A DNA stretch of 64,000 nucleotides from positions 186,001 to 250,000 of the forward strand of contig WHUX01000032.1 of NCBI GenBank assembly GCA_015179025.1. The letters run 5' to 3'. The stretch is from Terfezia claveryi. Its lineage: Eukaryota; Ascomycota; Pezizomycetes; Pezizales; Pezizaceae. Positions 33,636-44,539 of the stretch are shown here, one piece after another (position 1 is the first letter of the stretch; each line of letters begins with the position of its first letter). Below the pieces are notes generated by a model. The model ran no database searches. It was not told where the DNA came from and saw only the letters and a program-made list of their open reading frames with translations. The translations under genes were made by a program, and so were the position numbers.

Positions 33636-35009
33636 TCACGGAAGGAGGGGGGGGTGCTTTTGCCCTGGAAGGGGATCGTCGGCGGCTGGCTCGATCTCCG
33701 AGACATGAATGACCGGATGGCGCTTAATCTCCCTGGGAAACCTCAGTCGGTAAGCATGAGTGCCCACAGCCGCTAACACCTCGTAGGGACCTAGAAACTT
33801 GTGATCCAGCTTACGCGAGGGCCGTTCTGTCCGGAAGTGTCTGCTAGAAAGCCATACCTTGTCTCCAGGCTGGTACCTTGGGGCTGGCAACCATGAGCCG
33901 TTGGCATATTCAGCTTGCCTGGCTTGCGCATACCTCAGCTCTGCCTTCAGGGTCGAGTGGAGCTCAGTGATTCCGGTTGCGAATTCCTTGGCTGGGGGTT
34001 GGGCTTTCTGCAGGGGAGCTAGAGTGTCCACGAATCGGGGGTGCCAACCGTAATTGGCCAGGAAAGGAGAGGTTTTGGAGGATTCCGAGAACTGGTTGTT
34101 CGCGGCGAATTCGCAGGTGGCCAGCAGCGAAACCCAGTTATCCTGCTGGTAGTTACCAAAGGCCCGCAGATATTGCTCCATAATGGCGTTCATCCTCTCT
34201 GATTGGCCGTCCGTCTGGGGGTGATATGCTGTTGACAGCCACACTTTGATCCCTAGAAGTTTGCAGAAGGCTTGCCAGAATTTTGAGGTAAACTGGGGGC
34301 CACGGTCGGATACGATCGATTCAGGGAGGCCATGGTATCGGAATACATTATTGAGGTAGAGATTGACTAACTCTGGGGTAGAGCAGGTATCCCAGCAAGG
34401 TATAACATGCCTCATTTTTGTCAACCGATCTACTACCATCAAGATGGCGTTAAATCCCAAGTCTTCTGGCAATCCTGTCACGAAATCCATGGTCAGATGC
34501 AGCCACGGCCGATCCGGGATATCCAGGGGCTTCAGAGTGCCATATGGGGCGTGGCGGACAGGCTTAGCATGCTTGCAAACATGGCAGTTCCGTACGTACC
34601 GCTCCACTTCCTTCCACTGGTCAATCCATGTATATTCCCTGGCCAGAAGCTCTAACGTTTTGGCCACTCCAGGGTGACCTGCAACCAGGCTGTCATGGTG
34701 TTCCTTGATCAATCGAAGGCGCAGCTCTCCTTCCGGTACATACAGCCGTTCAAGGTGGTAGAGGAGGCCTTCTTGGACGGTATACTCGGCTAGGGAGATC
34801 TTGGGGTGGTGGCGCTGGCCAGAATCCACTGCGGTGATAATTTCCTTGGCCAGGGGGTCGTCCTCATATGCCTGTCTCACTAGTTGTCGGAGGTCAGCCT
34901 CAGCTTCTGCATCAGCCTCAGCCTCAGCTTCAGCTTCCGCATCAGCCTCAGCCTCAGCTTCCGCAAGGGTATTGGCCGCCAGGTCGAGATTTTCAGGTTT
35001 CAGTACCAC
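33636..35009 (-). pseudogene. Gypsy B integrase
   Basis: About 457 codons open. The frame opens with an Ala/Glu/Asp simple repeat (AEAEADAEAEAEAEAD; 34895-34965) in the linker after RNase H. Then follow the HHCC zinc module (HHDSLVAGHPG, CHVCKHAK), core (TMDFVTGLP, VSDRGPQF, YHPQTDGQSERMN) and C-terminal module (LGPYEVLAAVGTHAYRLRFP). Catalytic Asp, Asp and Glu are present. It is out of frame with the RNase H segment because of a base change in a C-run at 35036-35043. Confidence 0.85.
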
Positions 35010-35023
35010 CTGATTCTGGTACT

Positions 35024-37097
35024 TCAGCCTTTCATCCCCCCCTTTAGGAAGATCCCTGATCTCCTGGTCAGTGTATCCGGCTTACCTCCAGCCTTTCCCA
35101 GCCGATACCTTATCTTGAAGTTAAACCGAGAGAGGAATTCCGACCACCTAGTCTGTTGGCGATTTAGTAATTTGGTGGTTGTGAAGTACTCTAGGTTCTT
35201 ATGGTCAGAGAGGACCTCGATAACCCCCTTTGCCGATTCCAGGTGTGGTCTCCATTCCTCGAATACTCGCACAATGGCCATTAACTCCTTATCATAGATT
35301 TCGTAATTACACTCCGCCGGGGAGTGCTTTTTGGAGAAATAGGCCACTGGGTGGAGGACTCCATCGACATACTGGGACAGGATTCCAGTGGAGACATAGT
35401 CGGAGGCATCGGTTTCGACGACACATTCTTGGTCAGGGTCGAAATGTGCTAGGATCGGTGCTGAGCAGAAGGCTTCCTTGAGGTTCTGGAAGGTGGATTG
35501 GGCTTCTGGATTCCAGTTGAAGCGCCGGTCTTTTTTGGTCAGTGCGGTGAGGGGGGCTACGATCCTTGAATACCCTAGAATGAACCGTCGGTAGAAGTTA
35601 GCGAATCCCAGAAAGGCTTGGACATCCTTGAGATTTGCTGGGATTTACCATTCCTGGACAGCAGTAACCTTGGCAGGGTCCATTCTGAGGCCCTCCGTGG
35701 TGATGATCAGTTCCAGATACTTGACCTCCTGCACATGAAACTCGCATTTCTTGGGCTTGAGGTACAATCCGGCTTGCTCCAGTTTTTCTAACACCTGCGG
35801 ACATGAATCTTGTGTTCTGCTAGGGTATCCGAATAAATCAAGATATCGTCGAGGTAAGCCGTGCAGAACACATCCAAGAAGTCTCGCAGGGTGTCATTAA
35901 TGAAGTGTTGGAAAGAGGCCGGGGCGTTGGTTAAGCCGAAGGGCATGACATTGTACTCGAAATGGCCATATCATGTCCGGAAGGCAGTTTTCCACTCCTC
36001 CCCCTCAGCAATTCGTACCAGGTTGTATGCTCCTCTGAGATCCAATTTGGTGAACTATTTCACCTTGGAAAGCCTAGCTAATGTCTCCTGGATTAGAGGC
36101 AAGGATACCTGTTCTTGACCGTTATCTCGTTCAGGCCACGATAATCAACACATAACCGGAGGGAGCCATCCGATTTCTTGACGAATAGCATAGGGGCACC
36201 CGCCGGGGAAGAGCTGTGCCGAATGAAGCTCTTATTGAGATTCTCCTCCAAGTACTTCTTCAGAGCCTCCAGTTCCAGCCGAGACATTCCATAGAGCGGA
36301 CCGTATGGGGGCGTCTTTCCTTCCACCAGGGGGATTGTATGATCGTAAGGTCGATGTGGTGCCAGCTTCTCCGCGGCTTTCTCAGAGAACAAGTCAATGA
36401 ATTCGTGGTATTCACCCGGCACCATGGACTTCCATTCTTCCTTGGACCATAGCTTATTGATTTCTAGGTTAACTTCGCAGATTGATAGAGTATGGGCTTT
36501 CAGCTTGTGCCTTCTGGTAAGGTAAGCAAAGGCCTCTGCTCCAATGAAGTTGATATCGAGGGGTTTTAGTGGGGGGGTTTCTGCCATCACCTGGCTAGGA
36601 TCCTCTATCGGGGGTGGTAGGGCACATAATCCTTTAACGGCAGTCTGTGGGGCACCGCAGTGCTTCTCGCAATACCCGCTGTTAAAGTTCAAGGTGTAAG
36701 AGCCAAAGTTAATGGAGACATCATGCATTCGGAGCCAGGGGATCCCCAGGACAATGGGGTATTTGAGCTTGGTTACAAACATGGGGAGGCTTTCCGAATG
36801 GTCTCCAATAGCACTAGGTAGGCATGCGAGGTCGGTAATAGCCCCGGAAGAGATAGGTCGGCCATCAATGACATCAAGAAGGCGGGGGGTCTTTAGCTTG
36901 GCTGTTGGTATCGAATTTTTACTGACAAAGGTCTGATCAATGAAGGCTATTCCTGAAGCACCGCAATCTATGAGAGCTGATGTTACTACTGTTTTACCAT
37001 TGAATTTAACAGTTATTGGTACTACAAAATGCTCGCCAAACAAGCGAGATTCGTCAACAGACATAGATGCAGGAACAGAGAAAGACGACAAAGACAA
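35024..37097 (-). pseudogene. Gypsy B protease, reverse transcriptase and RNase H
   Basis: Protease: [77 protein letters not shown]. RNase [48 protein letters not shown] one-base deletion near 35800 (in the codons after KIHVR) and several TAG/TAA/TGA stops at tryptophan or arginine positions inactivate it. Confidence 0.88.
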
Positions 37098-37132
37098 ATG
37101 ACCCAGAATAGGTCCCTTGCTAGTGTCAGCGA

Positions 37133-38191
37133 CTATGCAAGGGACAGGGCTTTTCCCAACTCATCCACCTCTTTGATCCTGGACTCGGAGATGGCATGGG
37201 TGGCCATCGAGCGGTTCTTGCGGAGGGGACATGCCGCAATGAAGTGGTCTCCCTTGCCGCAGGTGATGCATAGCCCATTGTTGCGGTGGCGATCCCTTTC
37301 CCCCTGAGTGAGCCGAGGTCTTCCCGAAGATAGGTCCATTGGGGTGGTTCCCCCAGCTACCATGGAAGGGTGTGCTGCCTTAACTGGGTCAGGTTGATTC
37401 TGGGGGCAGGGTTGCAATGGGTTCAGGAGGTGCTGATTCTGGAGGCGGGGTTGCGATGGGTTCTGGGGGGGATGGATCCGGGCCTGTTGCATCCCCAACC
37501 TGGCCGTCCTTTGTTCCACCTGTGAGGCCAGGTCGATGAGCTCCTCAAGAGTTTTGGCTAGAGACAGAATAAGGTGCTTTTTGATCTCGACACTAAGGCC
37601 CTCTTCGAACTGTTCCAGTTTTACCTGGTCGTTCCATATTACCTCTGCCGCTAGCTTCGAGAATTCGGCTACATATGTCGAGAGGTCATTGCCTCGTTGT
37701 CTTAGGGCCCGAAGGGCTCTGGTTGCTGTTCCTGCCGGGTCTGGATCTCCAAACGCCCGATCGAGGATAGCGAATAATGCAGGAATGTCTGCTAGTTTGA
37801 TACCCGAGTCTTGGACGTATGGTTGGACTTGATCCAAGGCTTTATCCTCCAATAGGCCGTACATGTAGGCCAAGCAGTGTTGGACGGTGGGGAACTTTGC
37901 AGCGTCCCCATTTAGCTTGATATTGATTGAATTTTTCCAAGGTTTGAGGCGGGACCTTTCGCCCTTGAATTTCGGTGGAGTGGGGAGGTCCTGTGTTTTG
38001 GGGGCCTGAGGTGCCTGATTACCAGAGTTTATGGTGTCCAGGGCCCTAGTCAGGGTTTGGACAGTCCTCTTTTCATTGGCCAAGTCCTTCTGGCAGGATG
38101 TAAGGTCCTCTGTAAGTATTGTGATTTCGTCTTCGGCTCTGGCCAGTTTCTGTTGGGCTTCACGCATGGCTGCTTCTAGTTGCAAACCCAT
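37133..38191 (-). CDS. Gypsy B Gag, intact frame
   Basis: 352 residues from ATG. N-terminal coiled coil (about 5-55), capsid-like domain ([40 protein letters not shown]), then a Gln/Pro-rich linker with repeated [16 protein letters not shown] units and one zinc knuckle [14 protein letters not shown]. It ends 35 bp before the pol frame, which is in another phase, so pol expression would need frameshifting or reinitiation. Confidence 0.85.
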   Translation of the reverse strand: MGLQLEAAMREAQQKLARAEDEITILTEDLTSCQKDLANEKRTVQTLTRALDTINSGNQAPQAPKTQDLPTPPKFKGERSRLKPWKNSINIKLNGDAAKFPTVQHCLAYMYGLLEDKALDQVQPYVQDSGIKLADIPALFAILDRAFGDPDPAGTATRALRALRQRGNDLSTYVAEFSKLAAEVIWNDQVKLEQFEEGLSVEIKKHLILSLAKTLEELIDLASQVEQRTARLGMQQARIHPPQNPSQPRLQNQHLLNPLQPCPQNQPDPVKAAHPSMVAGGTTPMDLSSGRPRLTQGERDRHRNNGLCITCGKGDHFIAACPLRKNRSMATHAISESRIKEVDELGKALSLA

Positions 38192-38368
38192 GGTGTCCGC
38201 AGCAAGGTAAATGTCGATGATGGTGTTGCAATAGTTGTCGAAGTCGGTCTGATTTTTTGGGATTGGCAGTGCTTGCCAGGCTTGGAACCTAGCTCCTGGG
38301 AGCGTAGGAGTGGTTTCTTGAGTTGCTATAATGTGGACGTACCAGTTGGTCAGGGCGATCCAACGTAG

Positions 38369-38868
38369 TGTAATGACGGCTCTGGGGGCAAGGCGACCAA
38401 GAGGTATGCCGGGGCAAGGGCAAGGCTAGGATGACACACATGTAGGAACGCTACGTGTGTGACCAGGGGGAGGCTGTGACGGGAGGCAAGGGCAAGAGGC
38501 AAGAGGGACCAAAGGCAAGGGACACGAGACACGTGGAAGCAGTTTGCCACGTGTGTCAAGGTGGGCAGCAGGGCTGCAGAGTCGAGGCAAGACAAGGAGG
38601 TGCACAAGGGAGATGCACTAACGTGGAGAGAAGCAAGGCCCTGTATTGGATATACAAGACGTTGGATGGGGATCCAACGAGAGGGCGGAGAGAGCAAGCT
38701 ATATATACAGGATTCCTTCCTGGCTGGCCAAGGCCACCAGAAGGAATAAGGTTCCCGAGACCCCTTATCTCGGGAACAGAGATAACAACGATATCAATCA
38801 ACAATAACGAAAGTCGGACGGAATCCCGTCTGACTCTCAAACCCGGCTAGGAAAGGACGGTTGTGACA
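38369..38868 (-). repeat. Gypsy B LTR (5' LTR)
   Basis: Partner of 32762-33261, bounded by GTAGT on the outer side. No tRNA primer site was recognised next to it (38350-38368). Confidence 0.9.
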
Positions 38869-39136
38869 GTAGTCAGGCTGTTATACAGAAGATAAGCTTG
38901 TATACAACAAATAACAACATAAGAATAACGAACATAAGAACTTAATGGATATCTATAGAAGAGAGTACATATATGAGAACGCATTCAGAGGTCACATGCT
39001 TCCTTGCTCCAATACTTATCCATTCTGGATACATTACCCACATCTATATGGTTGATCAGGCCATAGCAGTTAGCAGCCATAATTAGGTATTGGGATATTC
39101 CCTGTCGAGGGTAGGCCTCTTACCTGAGCCATAATA
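38869..39136 (-). repeat. Gypsy C LTR, right portion
   Basis: Continues 32401-32761 after the Gypsy B insertion; ends ...CATAATA where Gypsy A has CGTAACA, i.e. three transitions. Joined length is 624 bp, equal to the Gypsy A LTR. Confidence 0.88.
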
Positions 39137-41043
39137 TTACTCCCCGTTCTGAGGCAGCTGTCCTCAGCTGAATACAAGTCTTTCTGACCCTGGAGAAGAC
39201 AAGTATTAGTAATAACTCAGGTAACCATGGTGGTATAGGTACTGACCATCCAACCAATACCTCTATCCCATTTAAGGGTACCATAAGACTGGTGTGCCTG
39301 CACATACATGCCATAGCTGTTAAAAACCAAACCTCTTGCCAAAAAACCCAAAGGGAAAAGGCAATGAGTAGGAGGGTAAAAGGTACCATATCTTCATCCA
39401 TGAAACACTGGACACAAGTCCAAACTTTAGACATCTCTTTTATCATGTGGCTTATTGGGGAACTTCTCTCGATACTCTTTGAGCTTCTCTGGACAGTTAT
39501 CCAACTTGTCGAAAGTCTCCCAAGTGTCTTCAAACTCTATATATCCTTCCCAACACACCTTATACTTGACTACTCCTCGATTCTTGTGGGAGTCTACAAT
39601 GGACTCGACTTCGAAGATATCCGGTTCATCTTTGTCTATATCTTATGGCTCATTCTGTTGTCTGAATGGCTTTAGGAGGGTAACATAAACAACATTGTGC
39701 TATCGGGTGCCTTGTAGAACTTCGAGCTTGTATGCATATAAACCAATAGCTTAAATGACCTTGTAGGGTCCTATCCACTTATTGGTAAGGGAACGGTTGT
39801 TCCTAGCTCGTATCTGTAGGTTCCGGCAGTCAACCAATACCCAATCATCAATAGCAAACCTGTGTGCCTTTTCGAAGTATATAGCACTTCTTTTGTAGTT
39901 GATTTGCTTGAGGGTATCGTGAATTTGGTTGTACACAGTTGTCATTCAGTCTAGCCATTCTTCTGCAGTGGGAGAGGAGAATTTGTGGTCATTTGAGAGG
40001 TAGATAGTATAAGAGTTGAAGCCATACAGACTTCGGTAAGGGGAGTATTTATGAGTGGAGTGGGCAGTAGTATTATAGGCAAACTCAGCTAAGGGTAGCC
40101 ATTGTTTCCAATGAGCTTGCCTATCATGACAGTAGATATGGAGGTACTGCTTAAGTGTTTGGACTGCTCATTCAGCAAGTCTATCGGTCTGAGAGTAATA
40201 GGCAGTGGAGAGGCGGAGGCTTATGTTGAGCTTTTGGTTGAGCTACTTGAGGAATTTAGAAGTGAATTGTGGACCATGGTCGGAGGTGATATGTCTGGGA
40301 AAGCCATAATGTCTCCATATCTTGTTAATATAAATATCAGCAATATCGGATACTGTCCATGTAGTCTTTGCCAGAATATAGTATTGTACTTTCATAAACC
40401 GGTCCATAATAACGAGTATTGCATTGAAACCTTTTGACTCTGGTAATTCACCAACAAAGTCTATAGCTATTTCCTCAAATGGTCGTTCTCCAGTTGGCAT
40501 CGGTACCAACTTCGTTTACCTACTATGCCTATCTGCCTTTGCTTTCTGACACTTAGTACATCCTGCCACATAGTTCGCTATATCTTCCTGCTATTTATCC
40601 TACATAAAGTTCCTTGACACTAGCTCTTGAGTACGATGTCTTTCCCAATGTCCTGCCACTTGACTATCATAGTGCTGTCTTAGTACTATTAACTTAAACT
40701 CGGAGGGTAGTACCTATAGTCCATCCTTCTTTTGCCATCTGGCCATATCTATTCCTTCCACTTCAACATCTTCAGCTTCCTCTTAATCTTCTTCTCCAAG
40801 TACCATTAGTTGTCCATCTTCGAAAAATCTAGCATCCATGCCTGATTTCTCTTCCTCTGAACATCTAGACAAGCTATCAGGCTTACCCATCTTTGAACTA
40901 GGTCTGTAGTAAATATTGTAGATGAACTCGAACATGCGGAGGTACCAGGTAGCTTGACAAGAGTTAAGCTTCTGCTTGGTGTTGAAATATTGTAAACCTT
41001 GGTGGTCTATATAGATGTTTACTGGAACGCCAACTAACCAATC
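39137..41043 (-). pseudogene. Gypsy C integrase-chromodomain region, RIP-degraded
   Basis: Homologous to Gypsy A 6318-11025 without P1: polypurine tract, chromodomain, integrase end-module (39751-39945, RFAIDDWVLVDCRNLQIRAR), core (40243-40509, ERPFEEIAIDFVGELP, TSDHGPQFTSKF) and the start of RNase H. It has more stops and transitions than Gypsy A. It carries the empty site for P1 (TTATGAGTGGAGTGGGC near 40048). It is cut at 41043 by element D; the RNase H/RT/protease part is not found in the window. Confidence 0.85.
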
Positions 41044-41723
41044 TGTAATGGAGAACGTTATCTCATTGCTTATATAATTGATTATATACTTCTGTATTTC
41101 CTATATTACTACTATGTTATGTAACTAAGCCTCTCGGTTGAAGGACTAGCCTTCTACCACCCCATACTGTTTTATAAGCGTCCATAGCATGCGGAATCTG
41201 CCATGGGAAGTTCCATGGCACTTGCCATATGAAGACACCCTCATTATGGCCGCGTGACCTCTGTTTAAGGCGTGTGACTCATTACTATGGCTACATGACC
41301 ATCGTTTATAGTGTGTGACTCATTACTATGGCCACATGACCCCTTTTGTACAGCGCACCACCTTCTGGTGTGCCACCCTTTATTGTATTTATTTCCTTAG
41401 TCATCAGATCTCAGAGGAGTATAAATAGGCTGCTGGATTCCCTCTGGAATCCACAAGAAAGACAAGAATCAACCAAGCAAGCCTTCAGAGCAAGCAAGCC
41501 TATATTCCGATCAGATCAAGATCATATAGCTTAGATAGCACAAATCATATAAGATAGATTACACCAGTTAATTACTGTTCCCTTCGGGAACGTCCCACAT
41601 AGTAATCTCCCTACCCTTCTGAGGTCTTACCTCAGCAGAACCGAAATACACAAACGTCCATGCCTACGGATATAGATTGTATAAACGGTACCGAATGAAT
41701 ACTGTCTAGTACCATTCATTACA
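41044..41723 (+). repeat. Element D 5' LTR
   Basis: TGTAATGGAGAACG...CATTCATTACA, 680 bp with mirrored TGTAATG/CATTACA ends. TATA box TATAAATA near 41420 and internal GTGTGACTCATTACTATGGC repeats. The matching 3' LTR is not present in the window. Confidence 0.75.
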
Positions 41724-41952
41724 TTTTTTTTAACTTACTTACCTAATCTTTACTCTTAAATCCAAGGCCTGATCAACCTTCGGATACCTTTATTACACTC
41801 ACGCAAGTGTATACAATTCGACACCCAAGTGCACATATAAAATCGATATCGTTATTCAACTAGCTAGCCAACAAAAAAATCCAACAAACGAGACATCAGA
41901 CTCTCAACTGCAGTACATCAACAAAAGACTTAGAAGCAAGCTAAGCAGAGCT

Positions 41953-42555
41953 CTAACGGGCAATGGTATCCCACATTAAACAATCCCACCCTCGTTCACA
42001 ACACTTTTCCCAATAAGATCGACAACTCATCTTACACTTCTGGCAACCGCCATTACATCTGTACCTGTAAATCCAGTACACCATTGAAAAACCGGCCCCC
42101 CAGGTCCCAGGAATAATTGGTCTAAACAACCAAGCGTCACAATCCCAAGGCTCAAATCTCGCTGCCTCCACTGCAGCCATTTCCTCCAGAAAAGAATTAC
42201 CTCCATCAGAACCTTCCTTAGGCCCAGATATCTCTACCAATACCTCTGCGCCCCCAACGTCTACCTCAACACACCAATCAGAAAACGTGACACTCTTGCC
42301 GGAAGAACTAGAACTAGATTCTAGACCAGTAGACGAAGAAAAACTAGGACCATAAGAAACATCAGGATCCTGACATCCAGCCTCACCAGCCTCATGAGCC
42401 ACCAAGCCAACAGAACCGTCAGTCGAATGGAGATCATAAGGATCATCAGCCACCACACTATCAGCACAGAAAGGTGCTAAAGAAGAAAAGTAACTCGACG
42501 ATCGTATCGCATAACCAGCTGCATTTGGTTGCGGACAGACAACGAAATCAGACAT
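41953..42555 (-). CDS. Antisense Cys-rich ORF divergent from element D gag
   Basis: 200 codons from ATG (42555) to stop. Its start codon is one base away from the gag start codon on the other strand (42557). The middle is Ser/Glu-rich (SSSTGLESSSSSSGKSVTFS); the C-terminus is Cys- and Trp-rich: YRCNGGCQKCKMSCRSYWEK then CCERGWDCLMW. The ordered composition and full-length frame in an otherwise non-coding leader favour a real gene, but no family is recognised. It could be a shadow of the leader, although that strand shows no comparable frame. Confidence 0.45.
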   Translation of the reverse strand: MSDFVVCPQPNAAGYAIRSSSYFSSLAPFCADSVVADDPYDLHSTDGSVGLVAHEAGEAGCQDPDVSYGPSFSSSTGLESSSSSSGKSVTFSDWCVEVDVGGAEVLVEISGPKEGSDGGNSFLEEMAAVEAARFEPWDCDAWLFRPIIPGTWGAGFSMVYWIYRYRCNGGCQKCKMSCRSYWEKCCERGWDCLMWDTIAR

Positions 42556-42556
42556 A

Positions 42557-44539
42557 ATGGTATCTGAACTTAGTAAGAAGACTAAGAGGTCGAGACGGTT
42601 AACTATGTTACCCGAAGATATTAAGAAATTAGTAGAAGAAACTCCCAGAAAGACCAGATTTATAATTCCTAACACAGAAGGGGAAATAAATCTGCCCATC
42701 GATATAGAAATAGGAGAACCAGGTGGAGCAGGAACCAAACTATATTTTAGTATGGCTTTACCTCTCGCACCAGAAGAATTTTGGGATAGACATCTTCCAA
42801 CAATTGAGGAGATTTTGAAATATACTCGCTCAATGGGACATGCCCAACAGTATCATCCTGATGATACTCGACTCTTAATGGAAGCCGTAGCAAAACACTA
42901 CTTATGGCTAACACCTTACCCATTCAAAGAAGAAGACTTAGAAATGAACGCATTTTTAAGTAAAGAATTAAGGAAACCTGTTGTTCCACTTTTAAGGAAA
43001 CCGAATTGGGTAATAAATAACTGGGAAGAAATAATGGCATTCATGATGAGCGGCACTCATCTAGAAGAATCAGCACATACCGCGGAGAATTTTTTCAATC
43101 CTAGCAAAGAACTTCCAGGAGCGTTCCTGAGAACACCAAAAGATCAATCGAAAGGCAAAGGTCGAGCACCTGAGACACCAGAAAGGAGGACTGGGTCAGC
43201 CAAAGAACCAGACAACAAAGACCAACCACCAGAAGATATAGAATTACCAGAAGACGATGATGATCTAGATACAGGACTAGACCAACAGCAGCAGAAAATA
43301 CAAGGAGGAGGACGAGACCCCGATGATAGCGGAGATGATAGCTCGGACTCTGATAAGGCATCGTCAGTTGCAAGTCAAACTCTTAAAAAAAAACCCAAAC
43401 GAGGAAAATCAGTTGAACATCAACAATGGGAATCTACAACAGGAATGGTTACAACGGGTAACCATAAAGCAACGAATGCTTTAAAAGGAATAAAGATTGA
43501 TATGCCAGAAAAATTAAGAGGAGAAGACAAAAAATGGCAAGACTCACAATATTTTGACTCTTGGGCCACAGCAATGCAACGTTGGTTTGTTCTCAAAAGA
43601 ATAGATTTAGAAGGCGCTTCAGCTCTGGAAATTGTTGGATTCAGAATGGAAGGAAGCGTGCTCACTACTTATAATCAATTCCTAAGAGAAAAAGGAAAGA
43701 ATGCGACATTCTTTGGATTCATACTAGCGCTAAGGGATTTTCTGATACCCTCTACTAGTAAGGACATTTTGTGGAAACGATGGGAGACAGCCATACCATA
43801 CAAGGACGGACGTCACATGGGAATCAAACAGTTTGCCAACTGGCTTACTGAAATGCAAATCAAATTGATTGACAAGGATGGCAAACAATCAATATCACAG
43901 GAAGTAAAAAGAAGAAAGTTTCTTAATCACCTGCCGCCATATATGTCAGCTACATTAATTCCTTTAATCAAAGAAGAATGGTCACATGATCAGCTCGTAC
44001 ATCAAGCGGAGTCATATGAAGCTTCCAAAAAGGATATTGCCCCACCACCCACAACAAATACATCCCGACAACAACACCCTCGGAATGAAAACAGAAGTCA
44101 TGGTCCACGCAGGGACCAGAATCAACGACAAAAAATAGTATTTAATCCTAGCAGCAATCCCAACACCAAACCCAACACAGAAAATCGGAAGGACTCAGAT
44201 TGGGACACCATCACAAAAAAATTGGATCAGAAGACGAAGATGCAATTAATTAAAGACAAGAAATGTCTATGGTGTTGGAACCCTGGACACTCCTACAAGG
44301 ACTGTAGGAAACGAAAAAATAAGGTACCCATGCGTACAGCCGCACAAGATTTAGCTATGCCGATAGCCACCAAGGATAAAAACAACAAGGATAAAATCAA
44401 GGAACGACCCTTGTCAAGACAGGTACCAGATTTTAGCAAGGTATTCGTTAAAGCTAACGAACACCCCGCACTAGCTTTAATTAATCTCCAAACGAAGGGA
44501 GGAGACTTAATCAATTCTCAATTTGTATACCTATACAAA
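42557..44539 (+). CDS. Element D Gag and start of protease region
   Basis: Open from ATG for about 661 codons to the P2 insertion. N-terminal domain (LPEDIKKLVEETPRKTRFII), an acidic linker (PPEDIELPEDDDDLDTGLDQ), capsid-like core (FDSWATAMQRWFVLKRIDLE, KQFANWLTEMQIKLIDKDGK, NHLPPYMSATLIPLIKEEW) and a zinc knuckle CLWCWNPGHSYKDC. It then enters a protease-like stretch (ALINLQTKGGDLINSQFV) in which Asn stands where the catalytic Asp would be expected. The last ~20 codons before the stop at 44602 belong to P2. Confidence 0.82.

Larger units (their letters stand above)
32762..38868 (-). mobile_element. Gypsy B retrotransposon inside the Gypsy C LTR
   Basis: 6107 bp with two 500-bp LTRs and a 5-bp TSD GTAGT (32757-32761, 38869-38873). 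Order on the minus strand: gag (38191-37133, intact), protease-RT-RNase H (37097-35024), integrase (35009-33636). The polypurine tract AAAGGGGGGATAG is at 33262-33274. Two single-base frameshifts break pol. Confidence 0.93.

Noticed and set aside
42556..42738. Upstream extension of the antisense ORF into gag
   Set aside because: The extension overlaps gag coding antisense and starts with a hydrophobic shadow; the ATG at 42555 is the better start.
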